From Eggerthellaceae bacterium (GTDB lineage Bacteria; Actinomycetota; Coriobacteriia; Coriobacteriales; Eggerthellaceae), in assembly GCA_017459925.1 (NCBI GenBank), contig JAFUCC010000026.1, forward strand, positions 1 through 64,000: a DNA stretch of 64,000 nt. The letters are read 5' to 3'. The notes under the pieces were generated by a model that saw only the letters and a program-made list of their open reading frames with translations, was not told the origin of the DNA and made no database searches. Position numbers and translations under genes: made by a program. Below are positions 16,849-26,849 of the stretch, in pieces; the first letter of the stretch is position 1; each line of letters begins with the position of its first letter.

Positions 16849-17008
16849 GTATTCACTTGAACGGTAGGCAAAATCCTACCAAGCTCATGGCGCCATCAAT
16901 GCGTTTGCCTCTACGCGCGTAGTCCAGAAACGATCATTGGAAAAGATTGATGCGGCTACCGAAGTTCGCTGAGAATTCGGTTTAACGCCAAAAAGAATCG
17001 CCCAGAAT

Positions 17009-18136
17009 TCAGCTGAAATGCGCCAAAAGTGCTTCAAGGGCAGCATCGACGGTTGAATTGCGCACGTCGTCCCTATCTCCCTCGAAATGGAAAACCGTGG
17101 CCTTCGTCCCTTCGTCAGTGGAAACCGCCATCCACACCGTTCCCACTGGCTTATCGGGCTCTTCCCCTCCCGGCCCGGCAATGCCGGTCACGGAAACCGC
17201 GATATCAGCTCCGACGAGCCTGCGAACGCCTTCGGCCATCTCGATGGCGCACTCTTCGCTCACAACGCCAACGGACCCGATGGTTTCCGACGCGACGCCG
17301 AGCACGCCCTGCTTTACCGCGCTCGCATAGCTCATCACGCCGCCGAGGAACACTTCCGACGACCCCGGCACTTCCGTAATCGACGCTCCTATTAAACCGC
17401 CCGTGAGGCTTTCTGCCGTGGCGATGGTCATATGCCGTGAACGGGCAGCATCGACAACCCTGTGGGCCAGCGCTGGTTGGCCGTCATGTGCGGAATCTTC
17501 GACTGAACCGTTTCCAAGCCCGATGATGTCCCGTGCTTTCACGAGGTAGTCGATCATGGATGCAATGGTCAATCCGACTGCGATAAGCATGACAAACCAG
17601 CTGAACACCCATAGCGTATCGCTGAAAGCTTCCCCGATATCGCCGATCATGTGCGAGTCTTTTATGGTGAAAAGCACAATGGCGATCATTTGGAACACCG
17701 TCTTGAACTTGCCGATCATGCTCGCGGCTATGACGACTCCCTTGCTTGCCGCCATCATGCGCACGCCCGATACGATGAATTCCCGTGCAAGGATTATCAA
17801 CACGACCCACGTGGGCAGAGAGCCAAGGTCAACGAGCGCAATGAGCGCAGCCGCAACGAGGATCTTGTCAGCAAGCGGATCCATGAATTTCCCGAAATCG
17901 GTGACCTCGTTGCGCGATCGCGCAAGGTAGCCGTCTAACCAGTCGGTGCAGGAAATGAGCACGAAAATCGCCGCTGCGATTATCGACTTCCAGTCGTTGC
18001 TGAAGGCGGCGTTCATGCCGAACCATTCTGGCCAGGGCGCCAGCAATGCCGCAACGAACACGGGAACGAGCAGGATGCGCGTTATCGTGATGACGTTGGA
18101 AGGCGTCCAGATGGAGGCTTTGGTCGATTCGCTCAT
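17009..18136 (-). CDS. pgsA: Fused PgsA-CinA: phosphatidylglycerophosphate synthase plus PncC amidohydrolase domain
   Basis: 375 residues in one uninterrupted frame. Residues 11-205 are a CDP-alcohol phosphatidyltransferase with the signature DWLDGYLAR (65-73) continuing to Asp90, and several TM helices. Residues 221-375 are a CinA C-terminal (PncC) domain with AESLTGG (241-247) and SVTGIAGPGG, the family that deamidates nicotinamide mononucleotide. The N-terminal MoaB-like domain of full CinA is missing. pgsA and cinA are neighbours in Bacillus, so the fusion probably arose from adjacent genes. The start overlaps the rimO stop by 4 nt. Confidence 0.9.
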   Translation of the reverse strand: MSESTKASIWTPSNVITITRILLVPVFVAALLAPWPEWFGMNAAFSNDWKSIIAAAIFVLISCTDWLDGYLARSRNEVTDFGKFMDPLADKILVAAALIALVDLGSLPTWVVLIILAREFIVSGVRMMAASKGVVIAASMIGKFKTVFQMIAIVLFTIKDSHMIGDIGEAFSDTLWVFSWFVMLIAVGLTIASMIDYLVKARDIIGLGNGSVEDSAHDGQPALAHRVVDAARSRHMTIATAESLTGGLIGASITEVPGSSEVFLGGVMSYASAVKQGVLGVASETIGSVGVVSEECAIEMAEGVRRLVGADIAVSVTGIAGPGGEEPDKPVGTVWMAVSTDEGTKATVFHFEGDRDDVRNSTVDAALEALLAHFS

Positions 18137-19452
18137 GAAACCACCGTGCCTTCCAGTTCGTACATGAGGGAATCCTCTAAACGCACCCGCACGACTTCGC
18201 CCGGTTCCCCGGCATCGATGTACGTGACCCCGTCAACGTCGGGAGCTTGGCACATCGCCCGTCCAAACAGCTGGCCGTCTTCTTCTTGTCCGCATACGAG
18301 GACGTCGACCTCCCTGCCGACGCGCGATGCAATACGCGGCGCGCATACCGCGTCAGCCAAGTCGCGAATTTCCTGTGCGCGGGAAAGCTTCTCGTCCTCG
18401 TCAATCTGGCCATCGAGGTCGTATGCGCGCGTGCCCTCTTCCCTTGAATACGGGAACACGCCGATGTAGTCCAGGTCAGCAGCCTCGACGAAGTCCTTCA
18501 GCTCCTCGAAATCGTCTTCCGTCTCCCCGGGGTATCCGGCTATGAGCGTCGTCCGCAGCGTCACGTCGGGAATAGCCGCCCTGATGCGCGCAAGGAGGTC
18601 CAGATACTCGCTTCCCGAACCGCTGCGGTTCATCGATTTCAATATCCGGCCATTAGAATGCTGGAACGGGATGTCGAAATACTTGCAAACGTTAGCGTGC
18701 TCCGAAACGGCCTTGATGAGTTCGTCGGTAATGCCCTCTGGCTGTATGTACATGACGCGGAACCATAGGTTGGGATACGCGTCTGCGACGGTGCCGACGA
18801 GTTCGGCAAGCGATGAAGGAACGTTCAAATCGGTTCCCCATCTGCCAGTGTCCTGCGCGATGAGCACGATTTCCCGTGCACCACGGGATGCGACGCGTTC
18901 GATTTCACTCATGATGTCTGAAAGCTCAAACGAGTGGTAACGTCCGCGGATATACGGGATCGTGCAGTAAGCGCAGAACCGATCGCACCCATCGGAGATC
19001 TTGACGTAGGCAGAAACCCTGTCGACGACAGGCCTCGCTTCAACTGCGATATCCGAGCCAGGCATGCGCTCGATTCCCAAAAGCTCGTCGACGACGTTGA
19101 CTATGGTCGTTTCGTCTGCGCAAGGTACGAACGCGCCGGCTTCCGGAAGTTCTTGCGCGAGATCGTCGCCATAGCGAGCCGGCATGCACCCGGCGACGAC
19201 AAGGTGCGCTCTCCCCTCGGAAACCGAAGCGTATCCGGCAACTTCGAGTATCGCATCGATGCTCTCCTCAGTTGCCGCCTGGATGAACGAGCACGTGTTC
19301 ACGACGACGACGTCAGCCGTTTCAGGGTCATCTGAAATCGAATAGCCAGCCCTTTGGAGGCGTTCGCCCATATGGTCGCTATCAACTTCGTTCTTAGCGC
19401 ATCCCATCGTGATGAAAGCGACGGAGCGCTGTTCGGGGCCTGTCTGCGTCAT
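18133..19452 (-). CDS. rimO: Ribosomal protein S12 methylthiotransferase RimO
   Basis: 439 residues. Methylthiolates an aspartate of S12. MGCAKNEVDSD opens the UPF0004 domain, CDRFCAYCTIPYIRG is the radical-SAM site, and a TRAM domain ends the protein. MGCAKN and the GRYHS continuation distinguish it from MiaB and MtaB. Last residues overlap the pgsA start. Confidence 0.94.
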   Translation of the reverse strand: MTQTGPEQRSVAFITMGCAKNEVDSDHMGERLQRAGYSISDDPETADVVVVNTCSFIQAATEESIDAILEVAGYASVSEGRAHLVVAGCMPARYGDDLAQELPEAGAFVPCADETTIVNVVDELLGIERMPGSDIAVEARPVVDRVSAYVKISDGCDRFCAYCTIPYIRGRYHSFELSDIMSEIERVASRGAREIVLIAQDTGRWGTDLNVPSSLAELVGTVADAYPNLWFRVMYIQPEGITDELIKAVSEHANVCKYFDIPFQHSNGRILKSMNRSGSGSEYLDLLARIRAAIPDVTLRTTLIAGYPGETEDDFEELKDFVEAADLDYIGVFPYSREEGTRAYDLDGQIDEDEKLSRAQEIRDLADAVCAPRIASRVGREVDVLVCGQEEDGQLFGRAMCQAPDVDGVTYIDAGEPGEVVRVRLEDSLMYELEGTVVS

Positions 19453-19458
19453 GCGCTG

Positions 19459-19956
19459 CTACCGGTAATTCACATATTGAAGCGGTTGGCCGTAATCTTG
19501 GCCTTTCAAGAACGCAATGACATCCTGCAGCGTATCGCGGGAAGCCGAGCTGACGCGCAGATGGTCCCCTTCGATTGTGACTTTCACCTTAAGCTTCAGC
19601 GCCTTGATGTCCTTGTTGATGGCGCCGGCGGTATCGCGGTCGATCCCTTCCACGATAGACGCAGTCTTGGTGACAGACTGGCCGGCGGAGGCAACTGGTT
19701 CTCCCCAGTGTATTGCCGCGAGGTCGATCTTCCGCTTCACGAGTTTCGACGATATGACATCGATGACCTGGTTGGCTGTGAAATCGCTCGGCGCTTTCAC
19801 GGTAATCGACTTCCCCGCCTTGTCGAAGCTGATTTGCGCCCCGGAATCCTTCAGGTCGTATCGTTGGGAAAGCTCCTTTTTCGCTTGCTGGAATGCGTTG
19901 TCGACTTCTTGCAAGTCGATGGTGGAAACTACGTCGAAGCTCGATTCTTTGGCCAT
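19459..19956 (-). CDS. YajQ family nucleotide-binding protein
   Basis: 165 residues, full length. The start SSFDVVSTIDLQEVDNAF and the LKVKVTIEGDHLRVSSASRDTLQDVI end are typical. Family members bind nucleotides, and some bind cyclic di-GMP as transcription cofactors; that activity is not evident here. It lies 6 nt upstream of rimO in the same direction. Confidence 0.93.
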   Translation of the reverse strand: MAKESSFDVVSTIDLQEVDNAFQQAKKELSQRYDLKDSGAQISFDKAGKSITVKAPSDFTANQVIDVISSKLVKRKIDLAAIHWGEPVASAGQSVTKTASIVEGIDRDTAGAINKDIKALKLKVKVTIEGDHLRVSSASRDTLQDVIAFLKGQDYGQPLQYVNYR

Positions 19957-19998
19957 ATCGGTGCCTTTCGGTTAGCGTGACATTGATCACGCATCATG

Positions 19999-21282
19999 TT
20001 ATTCCTCTTCGGAGCTTTCTCCCTCGGGCTCTTCCCCTTCATCGGGTTCCTGCTGCTGCTCTTCGGCAACTGGCTCGCTTGTTTGAGGAGCGGGAGTTTG
20101 GTTCGCCGTGCTTTCCGCGGTGGCGACCGCAGCCGACCTCTGGGCTTCCTTCGAAGTATGGGTGGCACGCCAGTTTTCGAGGATCTTCGGGAAGTCGACC
20201 GTATAAGCGTACATGCCGTTGTACTGGTCGTTCGAGGTAAGCTCGACCACCACCCCGTCGACGGTCACCTTCACGTATTCGGGTGTCCATGTCGCTATGG
20301 TGAGGACGCCGGTGACCTCGATGTTTTCCTGCGCAGGGCCGGTCATCATGTAAGTTGAAGTCGAGTTGTTCTCGCCATAGGTTTCGAGATAGCACTCCTC
20401 GCCTTGCTTGACGCTCAAAACCACGCGAGAGCTCGAAGGAGCGACTTCCACGAGGCCGGTCTCGCTGTCGTTATCGGCAGTGCCCGTGGTGTCGCTGATT
20501 CCCGACACCGGAAGCTTCGAAACGTCCTCCTCGGCTGGCGCGCTCCGGTTGCCGAGCAGTACGACGGCGACGATGACGATTATGACGATGACGACAAGCG
20601 CGATTCCCCCGATGGCGATGCGGGACTGAAGGAACGACGGCATGCGCGAAGCGCTGTACTCCATTGGCGTTTGGCCAACGTGGACAGGTCGCACCGTCGC
20701 AGGGGTCTGAGCGCCGACGGAACCGTAGTCATCTGCAGAATAACCTGAATGATGGCTCATGAAATCGCGCTCGGATTTCCCGGGCCGCTCAGTCCTTTCG
20801 CGCGTGATGCCGTACCCGTCATGCGAAAACGGTGTTCTGTCGTCGTACAGAGCCCTGGTGTATCGCGTGCCGCCATCTGTGTAAGCATCGCGAATCGAGC
20901 CCTGACCTTCGTCTACGTAAGCATTGTTTCCCGTGCCGGTTACATCTCGCAGGCCCCTTGCCCTTCTGCTTGCGGCGCGGCGGCTCGTGTCGACGGAAAA
21001 AGCCCCCGCGGGCTCTCGCCCACGCGCTTTCTCAACCTGCGCCGCATACGCCTCGTCAAGGTACATGTTCACGATTTCAGTTGGGTTCAAGCCGAGCAAG
21101 CGCGCGTAGGCGTTCACCATGTTACGCGCGTAGCCCCTTGGCGGCATGCTTGCGAAATCGCCGGCTTCGATCGAGCGGAGTATATCCGGCCTGATGCGCA
21201 GGCGGCGCGCTACAGTGTTAAGGTCGTATCCTTTGCGCTCTCGAGTTTCTCGGAGCACTTTGCCAGACGTCATCTGAGTCAC
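19999..21282 (-). CDS. RodZ-like helix-turn-helix membrane protein
   Basis: 427 residues from a GTG preceded by AAGGGG. Cro-type HTH at about 6-75, low-complexity basic linker, a single TM at 222-244, then an extracytoplasmic beta-rich domain (about 265-375) of the DUF4115 type and a Glu/Gln-rich tail. RodZ links MreB to the cell wall, but no mreB is in the window. The Bacillus counterpart in the same gene order is ymfM. Its stop is 42 nt from the yajQ start. Confidence 0.82.
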   Translation of the reverse strand: MTQMTSGKVLRETRERKGYDLNTVARRLRIRPDILRSIEAGDFASMPPRGYARNMVNAYARLLGLNPTEIVNMYLDEAYAAQVEKARGREPAGAFSVDTSRRAASRRARGLRDVTGTGNNAYVDEGQGSIRDAYTDGGTRYTRALYDDRTPFSHDGYGITRERTERPGKSERDFMSHHSGYSADDYGSVGAQTPATVRPVHVGQTPMEYSASRMPSFLQSRIAIGGIALVVIVIIVIVAVVLLGNRSAPAEEDVSKLPVSGISDTTGTADNDSETGLVEVAPSSSRVVLSVKQGEECYLETYGENNSTSTYMMTGPAQENIEVTGVLTIATWTPEYVKVTVDGVVVELTSNDQYNGMYAYTVDFPKILENWRATHTSKEAQRSAAVATAESTANQTPAPQTSEPVAEEQQQEPDEGEEPEGESSEEE

Positions 21283-21299
21283 GTTAACCCCTTACGCCC

Positions 21300-23810
21300 T
21301 TACTCGTCGGCCGATTCGAACGCTTTGAGCGCTTCGAGCTCCATTGCGTCGACGAGCACGTCGCGCGGCTTGCTTCCATTCGGCGGCCCCACGACGCCCT
21401 TCTCCTCGAGCATGTCCATTATACGGCCGGCACGTGAATACCCGACTTTCAGCTTGCGCTGTATATTGGAAGTAGACCCGAGACCGCTTGCGACGACGAT
21501 TTCAGCCGCCTCCCAGATAAGCGGATCGTCCGACCCGCCTGACCCGCCAGAGCCATCGGGCATGGAATCGCCGATCGTGATGAGGTTCGTCTTGAGGATC
21601 TCGGAGTGGTAATCGGGCTCTCCTTGCGCTTTGACCGCCTCCACGACAGCGGCGATTTCCTCGTCGGAGGTGTAGCAGCCCTGAACGCGCAACGGCTTGG
21701 GATACTCCGGCTTCGAGAGCAAAAGGTCGCCGTTGCCGATGAGGCTCTCGGCCCCTGAAGTGTCGAGCACGACACGGCTGTCGAGGCTCGAGGCCACGTT
21801 GAATGCAATTCTGTTCGTGATGTTCGCCTTGATGAGGCCCGTGACGACGTTCGCAGACGGGCGCTGCGTTGCGACGATGAGGTGGATGCCCGCCGCGCGT
21901 GCCAGCTGCGCGATGCGGCTGATCGAGAACTCGACTTCTTTGCCGACGTTCATCATGAGGTCGGCAAGCTCGTCGATGACGATGACGATGTAGGGCATCG
22001 GCTCGTCGATGTATTGTTGTTGGGGCAAATCCGACTGCTTTATGGACCCGTCCTCGATCATGCCCTTCAGCTTTCCCGATGTGACGAGCTCGTTATACGA
22101 AGCGATATTGCGCACGCCTACTTTCGAGTAGGTCTTCAGGCGCAGTTCCATTTCCGCAACACCCCATGAAAGGGCGCTTGCGGCTTCCTTGGGCTCGGTT
22201 ACGACGGGAACGTACAGGTGCGGAATGTCGGCATACGGCGCGAATTCCACGCGCTTCGGGTCGATCATGATGAACCGAACCTGGCTCGGCGTGGCCCGCA
22301 TGAGCATCGACATGATCATGGCGTTTATGCCGACCGACTTGCCGGAGCCCGTCGTGCCGCCGATGAGGAGGTGAGGCATCTTGGCGAGGTCGCAGATGAT
22401 CGCATTTCCCTCGACGTCTTTGCCGATGGCCATCTCGAGGGGGCCGCCATGCACTTCTTTGAGCACGTCTCCGAGCAACACGTTTTCGCGCGTGGCGTTC
22501 GGCACCTCGATGCCGACGTAATGAGTACCGGGAATGGGTGCGAAAATTCGCACGCCAGGCGCGGCGAGCGCAAGAGCGATGTCGTCGTTGAGCGCCGTGA
22601 TGCGGCTTACGCGAACGCCTGAAGGAAGCTCGACTTCGAACAGGGTTACCGTTGGCCCCGCGACCCAATCGACGACGGTGGCCATGATGCCGAAATCCTC
22701 GAGCGTTTGCTGTAGGCGCGCGGCGGTTTCCTCAAGTTCGTTTTCAAAGGCCTTGGTCTTTCGCTTGCCCTTCCCGACCTTGAGCAACGACATGCTCGGC
22801 AATTCGAAGGTGTCGCCGGGTATCGCACCCACGACGCCGTTTTCCGCCATGTCCTTTTTAGGCGATGCTCCCGCTTTCTTCTCGGGAAGCGGGACGGTGT
22901 TGTCGCTTTGCCCGTCGCGGGCACCGAGTTTACGCGTGAGCTGCTGGGTTGTTCCAGCTGTGGTGCTCGGCGCGGTGCGCCCGCCGGAGATTCGCTCAGA
23001 CAGGCGACCTGATTGGCCCGACGGCATCGGCGCCATGGCGGGCTCGATGAGCTGTGTGCGGGCAGAGCTGCTCACGCTTCCGGAATTCCTCGAACGCCTC
23101 GGTGTCATGGGCAGGTATGGTTGGTCAGGGGCGACGCCGAGTTCTTCGTCTTCGCGGAGCTGCGCTTCTTCGCGCCTGCGTTGCACTGCCGCGACTACTT
23201 TGCGAATCGAGAACCCGATTACCACGAGCCCGATGGCGATGATGCCGATTACGATGATGACGGATACCGGCAAGCCGAGCAGCATGAGGCCTAGATAAGC
23301 TGGCCCAGCTCCAATGTAGCCGCCTCGGTACACGACCTGGTTTTCATCGAAGATCGCCATGGTCGCCTTGCCGTTCGCATCGAGGGCGTCGGGCGTGAAG
23401 AGGGCGAATAGAACCAACAACGCAATGAATATGAGCGCCAAGCCGATGATGACGCGCGTCGGCACCCTTTCCGATTCGAATCGCGCGATGAACGTGCCGG
23501 CGACGATGATGAGGAGAATGGGCAAGATATACGCCCCGATGCCCAATCCGCGACGCAATACAAGCGAAAGGAACGAGGTCACAACCGCATTTGTCGGCCA
23601 CGCTACGATGAGAATGAGGGCCAGCGCCACGACAGCGCAGACAATTCCGATTATGTTTCTCCTGGAGCTGTCGTCGATAAGGGGCGCAGGCGCGGGAGTT
23701 TCTGAAATGCGCTTGCGCCCGCTCTTTTCTGCAGGCGTAGCGGCGCGTTTGCGCTTGGCTGCTTGGCCGTTGCTTGCGCTCCGAGAACCAGATGAAGAAG
23801 ATTTGGCCAC
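21300..23810 (-). CDS. ftsK: DNA translocase FtsK/SpoIIIE
   Basis: 836 residues. The GTG start follows AAAGGAGG. Four or five N-terminal TM helices (about 50-215), a Pro/Ser/Arg-rich linker, then the RecA-like motor with GGTTGSGKS (Walker A) and YIVIVIDELADL (Walker B). The C-terminal gamma winged helix (SNIQRKLKVGYSRAGRIMDM) reads orienting DNA sequences. Pumps chromosome through the septum. The RodZ-like gene follows after 17 nt. Confidence 0.96.
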   Translation of the reverse strand: MAKSSSSGSRSASNGQAAKRKRAATPAEKSGRKRISETPAPAPLIDDSSRRNIIGIVCAVVALALILIVAWPTNAVVTSFLSLVLRRGLGIGAYILPILLIIVAGTFIARFESERVPTRVIIGLALIFIALLVLFALFTPDALDANGKATMAIFDENQVVYRGGYIGAGPAYLGLMLLGLPVSVIIVIGIIAIGLVVIGFSIRKVVAAVQRRREEAQLREDEELGVAPDQPYLPMTPRRSRNSGSVSSSARTQLIEPAMAPMPSGQSGRLSERISGGRTAPSTTAGTTQQLTRKLGARDGQSDNTVPLPEKKAGASPKKDMAENGVVGAIPGDTFELPSMSLLKVGKGKRKTKAFENELEETAARLQQTLEDFGIMATVVDWVAGPTVTLFEVELPSGVRVSRITALNDDIALALAAPGVRIFAPIPGTHYVGIEVPNATRENVLLGDVLKEVHGGPLEMAIGKDVEGNAIICDLAKMPHLLIGGTTGSGKSVGINAMIMSMLMRATPSQVRFIMIDPKRVEFAPYADIPHLYVPVVTEPKEAASALSWGVAEMELRLKTYSKVGVRNIASYNELVTSGKLKGMIEDGSIKQSDLPQQQYIDEPMPYIVIVIDELADLMMNVGKEVEFSISRIAQLARAAGIHLIVATQRPSANVVTGLIKANITNRIAFNVASSLDSRVVLDTSGAESLIGNGDLLLSKPEYPKPLRVQGCYTSDEEIAAVVEAVKAQGEPDYHSEILKTNLITIGDSMPDGSGGSGGSDDPLIWEAAEIVVASGLGSTSNIQRKLKVGYSRAGRIMDMLEEKGVVGPPNGSKPRDVLVDAMELEALKAFESADE

Positions 23811-23885
23811 GAATGGCCTCCTTTATGCTGCGTTTAAAGATCGTTTATATACGGCAATTATATATCTTTCAGCCCGTCAAACCAA

Positions 23886-23913
23886 ATGAGGCAGGCTGCT
23901 TAGCCTGCCTCAT
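23886..23913 (-). terminator. Terminator after rnj
   Basis: Perfect 11-bp stem ATGAGGCAGGC with a 6-nt loop, followed on the minus strand by a T-rich stretch (TTTGGTTT). It lies 23 nt after the rnj stop and before the ftsK leader. Confidence 0.75.
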
Positions 23914-23936
23914 GAGCGTTATCTGAAGGAATTCCG

Positions 23937-25850
23937 CTATACCTCCAAAATCGTCGCTATCGCCATAGGACGTTGTTTCGTGCGTTCCCAAAGGAGGTTC
24001 AGCAATGTATCGCGTCCGACCTTGCGAAGCTCGACTGCCGTGGCGCCTTTCCCAAGCTGGCGCTTAAGGGCGGTCTCCACGGCTTCTTGCGCTTCGATGG
24101 CGACATACGGGTCGTCGCCGCCCGTGATGCCGTGCATCTCGATGGAAACGGGAGCGGCGAGCTTCCGTTCGGACATCGATACCGCGGCTGACAAAGCGGC
24201 GAATCCCTGAGCTCCGAGCGTGACGCGTTCGTCGAGCACGTCTTGCGAAGTGTCACCGACAGATAACCCGTCGACGTACACGACGCCGCTTTGCACATGT
24301 TCGCCGGGCTGCACGCCGGAAGCGTCGAGCACGAGGCTCTCCCCGTTCTCGCAAATGAAGATGTTATCGGCGGGAACGCCAGTTTGCTCTGCCAGCGCGG
24401 CATGCGCTCGCAAGTGAGTAGCCTCGCCGTGAACGGGCATGAAAGCGCGCGGATGCGTGATCGAGAGCACCAGTTTGAGCTCCTCTGCGCCGGCATGTCC
24501 TGACACGTGCACGAGGGCGCGCGACTTGTCATACACATCGGCGCCGATCTTCGAGAGCATGTTGATGACGCGCGTGACGGCTTTCTCGTTGCCCGGCACG
24601 GGCGTAGCAGAAATGATGACCGTGTCGCCTTCGTCGATTTCTATCGTCTTGTGCAGGCCGCCCGCTATGCGCGAAAGGGCCGAGAGCGGCTCGCCTTGGC
24701 TTCCCGTGCACATGACGACGATTTTCTCGGGAGGTATACCCGACAGTTCGTAGGCGTCGACGAGGTCCTTGTCGTCGATGCTCAGGTAGCCGAGCTTTCG
24801 CGCGATATCGGTGTTCTGGATCATCGAGCGTCCGGTAACGACAACCTTGCGGCCATTTGCGACTGCTGCATCGCAAATCTGCTGCATACGGTGAATATGG
24901 CTTGCAAAAGAGGCGATGACGACGCGTCCTTGGGCCTGCGCGATTATCTTGCTGAGGGTCTTGCCGACTTCGCTTTCAGATTTCGTGAAGTTGGGGTTGT
25001 TGGCGTTCGTCGAATCGGAGAGCATGAGGTCGACTCCCTCGTCGCCAAAGCGGGCCAACGCGGCGAAATCGGTGTGCACGCCGTCAATCGGGCTCTGGTC
25101 GAGCTTGAAGTCGCCGGTATGCAGGACGTTTCCGGCAGGGCTGCGGAAGAAAACGCCGACGGCACCGGGAATCGAATGGTTCACGGCGAAAAACTCGGCT
25201 TCGATGCATCCAAGGTTGATCTTGTCGCCGGGCTTTATTTCCACGAGTTTCGCGTTCTTGATGCGATGCTCGGCGAACTTGCCCTCGATGAGGCCGAGCG
25301 TCATCTTCGTGCCGTAAATGGGCACCTGCTTGTCTAGGTCCTTGTATAAGTACGGCAAGCTTCCCGTATGGTCTTCATGGCCATGGGTGATGACGATGCC
25401 GCGCAGTTTGTCGGCATGCTCGAGGACGTACGTGTAATCGGGTAAGATCAGGTCGATGCCGGGATGGTCGTCATCGGGGAACATAAGGCCCGCGTCATCG
25501 AGCACGATGTCGTTGCCGCATTCGAACACGGTCATGTTCTTGCCGATGGCGTCGAGACCGCCAAGCGGAATGACCTTGAGCTGGGCCCCTTGTTTCTTTC
25601 CCTCGCCCGAGCTGCCGCGTTTGCGATGGGCCTTCTTCTGCTCGCCCTTCGATATATCGCGCGTTAGCGCTGGACGCTCCTTCTCGAGTTTCACGAACTT
25701 GACCGATTGCGTTCCGCGCTTCTTCTTCTGGTTGTTTTGCTGCTGGCCTTGTTGGCTTTGCTTATCCTGCCCGTTGTTCTGGGCTTTGCCGTTTGAAGGC
25801 GCAGCTGTACGACGCCGCCTGGGCGTTCTGGCATTATCGGAATCTGCCAT
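23937..25850 (-). CDS. rnj: Ribonuclease J
   Basis: 637 residues, longer than usual because of an N-terminal Gln/Asn/Lys-rich extension of about 75 residues likely to bind RNA or partners. The metallo-beta-lactamase core has THGHEDHTGS, and the beta-CASP domain has MCTGSQGEPLSALSRIA and GHAGAEEL. Acts as 5'-3' exonuclease and endonuclease on RNA. The dapA-rnj order matches dapA-rnjB of Bacillus. Confidence 0.95.
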   Translation of the reverse strand: MADSDNARTPRRRRTAAPSNGKAQNNGQDKQSQQGQQQNNQKKKRGTQSVKFVKLEKERPALTRDISKGEQKKAHRKRGSSGEGKKQGAQLKVIPLGGLDAIGKNMTVFECGNDIVLDDAGLMFPDDDHPGIDLILPDYTYVLEHADKLRGIVITHGHEDHTGSLPYLYKDLDKQVPIYGTKMTLGLIEGKFAEHRIKNAKLVEIKPGDKINLGCIEAEFFAVNHSIPGAVGVFFRSPAGNVLHTGDFKLDQSPIDGVHTDFAALARFGDEGVDLMLSDSTNANNPNFTKSESEVGKTLSKIIAQAQGRVVIASFASHIHRMQQICDAAVANGRKVVVTGRSMIQNTDIARKLGYLSIDDKDLVDAYELSGIPPEKIVVMCTGSQGEPLSALSRIAGGLHKTIEIDEGDTVIISATPVPGNEKAVTRVINMLSKIGADVYDKSRALVHVSGHAGAEELKLVLSITHPRAFMPVHGEATHLRAHAALAEQTGVPADNIFICENGESLVLDASGVQPGEHVQSGVVYVDGLSVGDTSQDVLDERVTLGAQGFAALSAAVSMSERKLAAPVSIEMHGITGGDDPYVAIEAQEAVETALKRQLGKGATAVELRKVGRDTLLNLLWERTKQRPMAIATILEV

Positions 25851-25880
25851 TAATACCTCGTTTCTGTTGCAAATCCTATG

Positions 25881-25896
25881 AGGCCGTATTCGGCCT
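25881..25896 (+). terminator. Small hairpin with T-run on the plus strand
   Basis: AGGCCG, four-base loop, CGGCCT, followed by GTTTTT on the plus strand. No plus-strand gene ends here, so it would act on antisense transcription, or it is simply a hairpin between dapA and rnj. Confidence 0.3.
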
Positions 25897-25904
25897 GTTT
25901 TTAA

Positions 25905-25939
25905 AATTTGAACATTACCCCAGGGGTGATGTTCAAATT
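25905..25939. repeat. Family A palindromic element, copy 3
   Basis: The minimal form of the family: a 35-nt palindrome, AATTTGAACAT arm and its complement with one mismatch around CCCCAGGGG. It overlaps the dapA stop codon (25938-25940), so the stop lies in the base of the hairpin. Confidence 0.82.
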
Positions 25940-26828
25940 ACAGTACTCCAACTTCGCGCATGATGGAGGCCAAGCGTTCTGATTGCTCAGGCGTCGCGTC
26001 GACGAGCGGCAAGCGGACGCCGCCGACCGGGAAACCGTCGAGCGCGAGCGCTTCCTTCACGAGAATCGGGTTCGTCGTCTCGAACAGCCCGTTCATAAGC
26101 GGGAGAAGGCGCTCGTTAGCCTCAGTTGCCTCGTCCCACTTCCCTGCTGCGCACAAATCGACGATTTCCTTCATGCGAGCTGTGGCGACATTGGAAATCG
26201 TCGAGATGACGCCCACGCCGCCTGCCTGCATGAGCGGGTAGGTGAACGAGTCGTCACCGGAATACACGGAGAAGCCCTCGGGCGCGCCCGCGACGATAGC
26301 CTTCACTTGCTCGATATCACCCGAAGCCTCTTTGATGGCCACAATGTTGTCGAGCTCGTTCGCAAGGCGCAGCGTCGTTTCGGCTTTCATGTTGACGACG
26401 CAACGACCTGGGATGTTGTACAGGATGATGGGCAAGTCAGTCGACTGCGCGATAGCCTTGAAGTGCTGGTACAGGCCCTCTTGCGGGGGCTTGTTGTAGT
26501 ACGGCACCACGCACATGAAGCCGTCAACGCCAAGCTTGCTGACGTCGGCGGCGAAGTCGATCGTGTCGGCTGTGCAGTTGTCGCCCACGTTGGCGATGAT
26601 GGGAACGCGTCCATCAGCAGCCTCGATGACGCGACGGATGACTTCGATCTTCTGAGGGTAGAACACCGTCGGGCTTTCGCCGGTCGTCCCGCACACGATG
26701 ATGGAGTCGGTGCCACCTTCGATGAGGCGGTTCACGAACTCGTCCGTGCGCTTGAGGTCGATATCGCGGTTCTCATCGAATGGGGTGATCATCGCGGTTA
26801 TCAGACGACCAAATCTCGGCTCAGCCAT
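25938..26828 (-). CDS. dapA: 4-hydroxy-tetrahydrodipicolinate synthase
   Basis: 296 residues. Condenses pyruvate with aspartate semialdehyde. GTTGESPT, the catalytic Tyr in LYNIPGR and the Schiff-base Lys in AIKEASGD are present. The ATG follows AAAGGAG. Directly downstream of dapB (21 nt) in the same direction. Confidence 0.97.
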   Translation of the reverse strand: MAEPRFGRLITAMITPFDENRDIDLKRTDEFVNRLIEGGTDSIIVCGTTGESPTVFYPQKIEVIRRVIEAADGRVPIIANVGDNCTADTIDFAADVSKLGVDGFMCVVPYYNKPPQEGLYQHFKAIAQSTDLPIILYNIPGRCVVNMKAETTLRLANELDNIVAIKEASGDIEQVKAIVAGAPEGFSVYSGDDSFTYPLMQAGGVGVISTISNVATARMKEIVDLCAAGKWDEATEANERLLPLMNGLFETTNPILVKEALALDGFPVGGVRLPLVDATPEQSERLASIMREVGVL

Positions 26829-26849
26829 TAGATGCTCCTTTTCTAGTTC

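Noticed and set aside
16863-16880. GGTAGG/CCTACC hairpin upstream of recA as terminator
   Set aside because: Only 6 bp, no T-run, and located upstream of the recA promoter; no gene end needs it.
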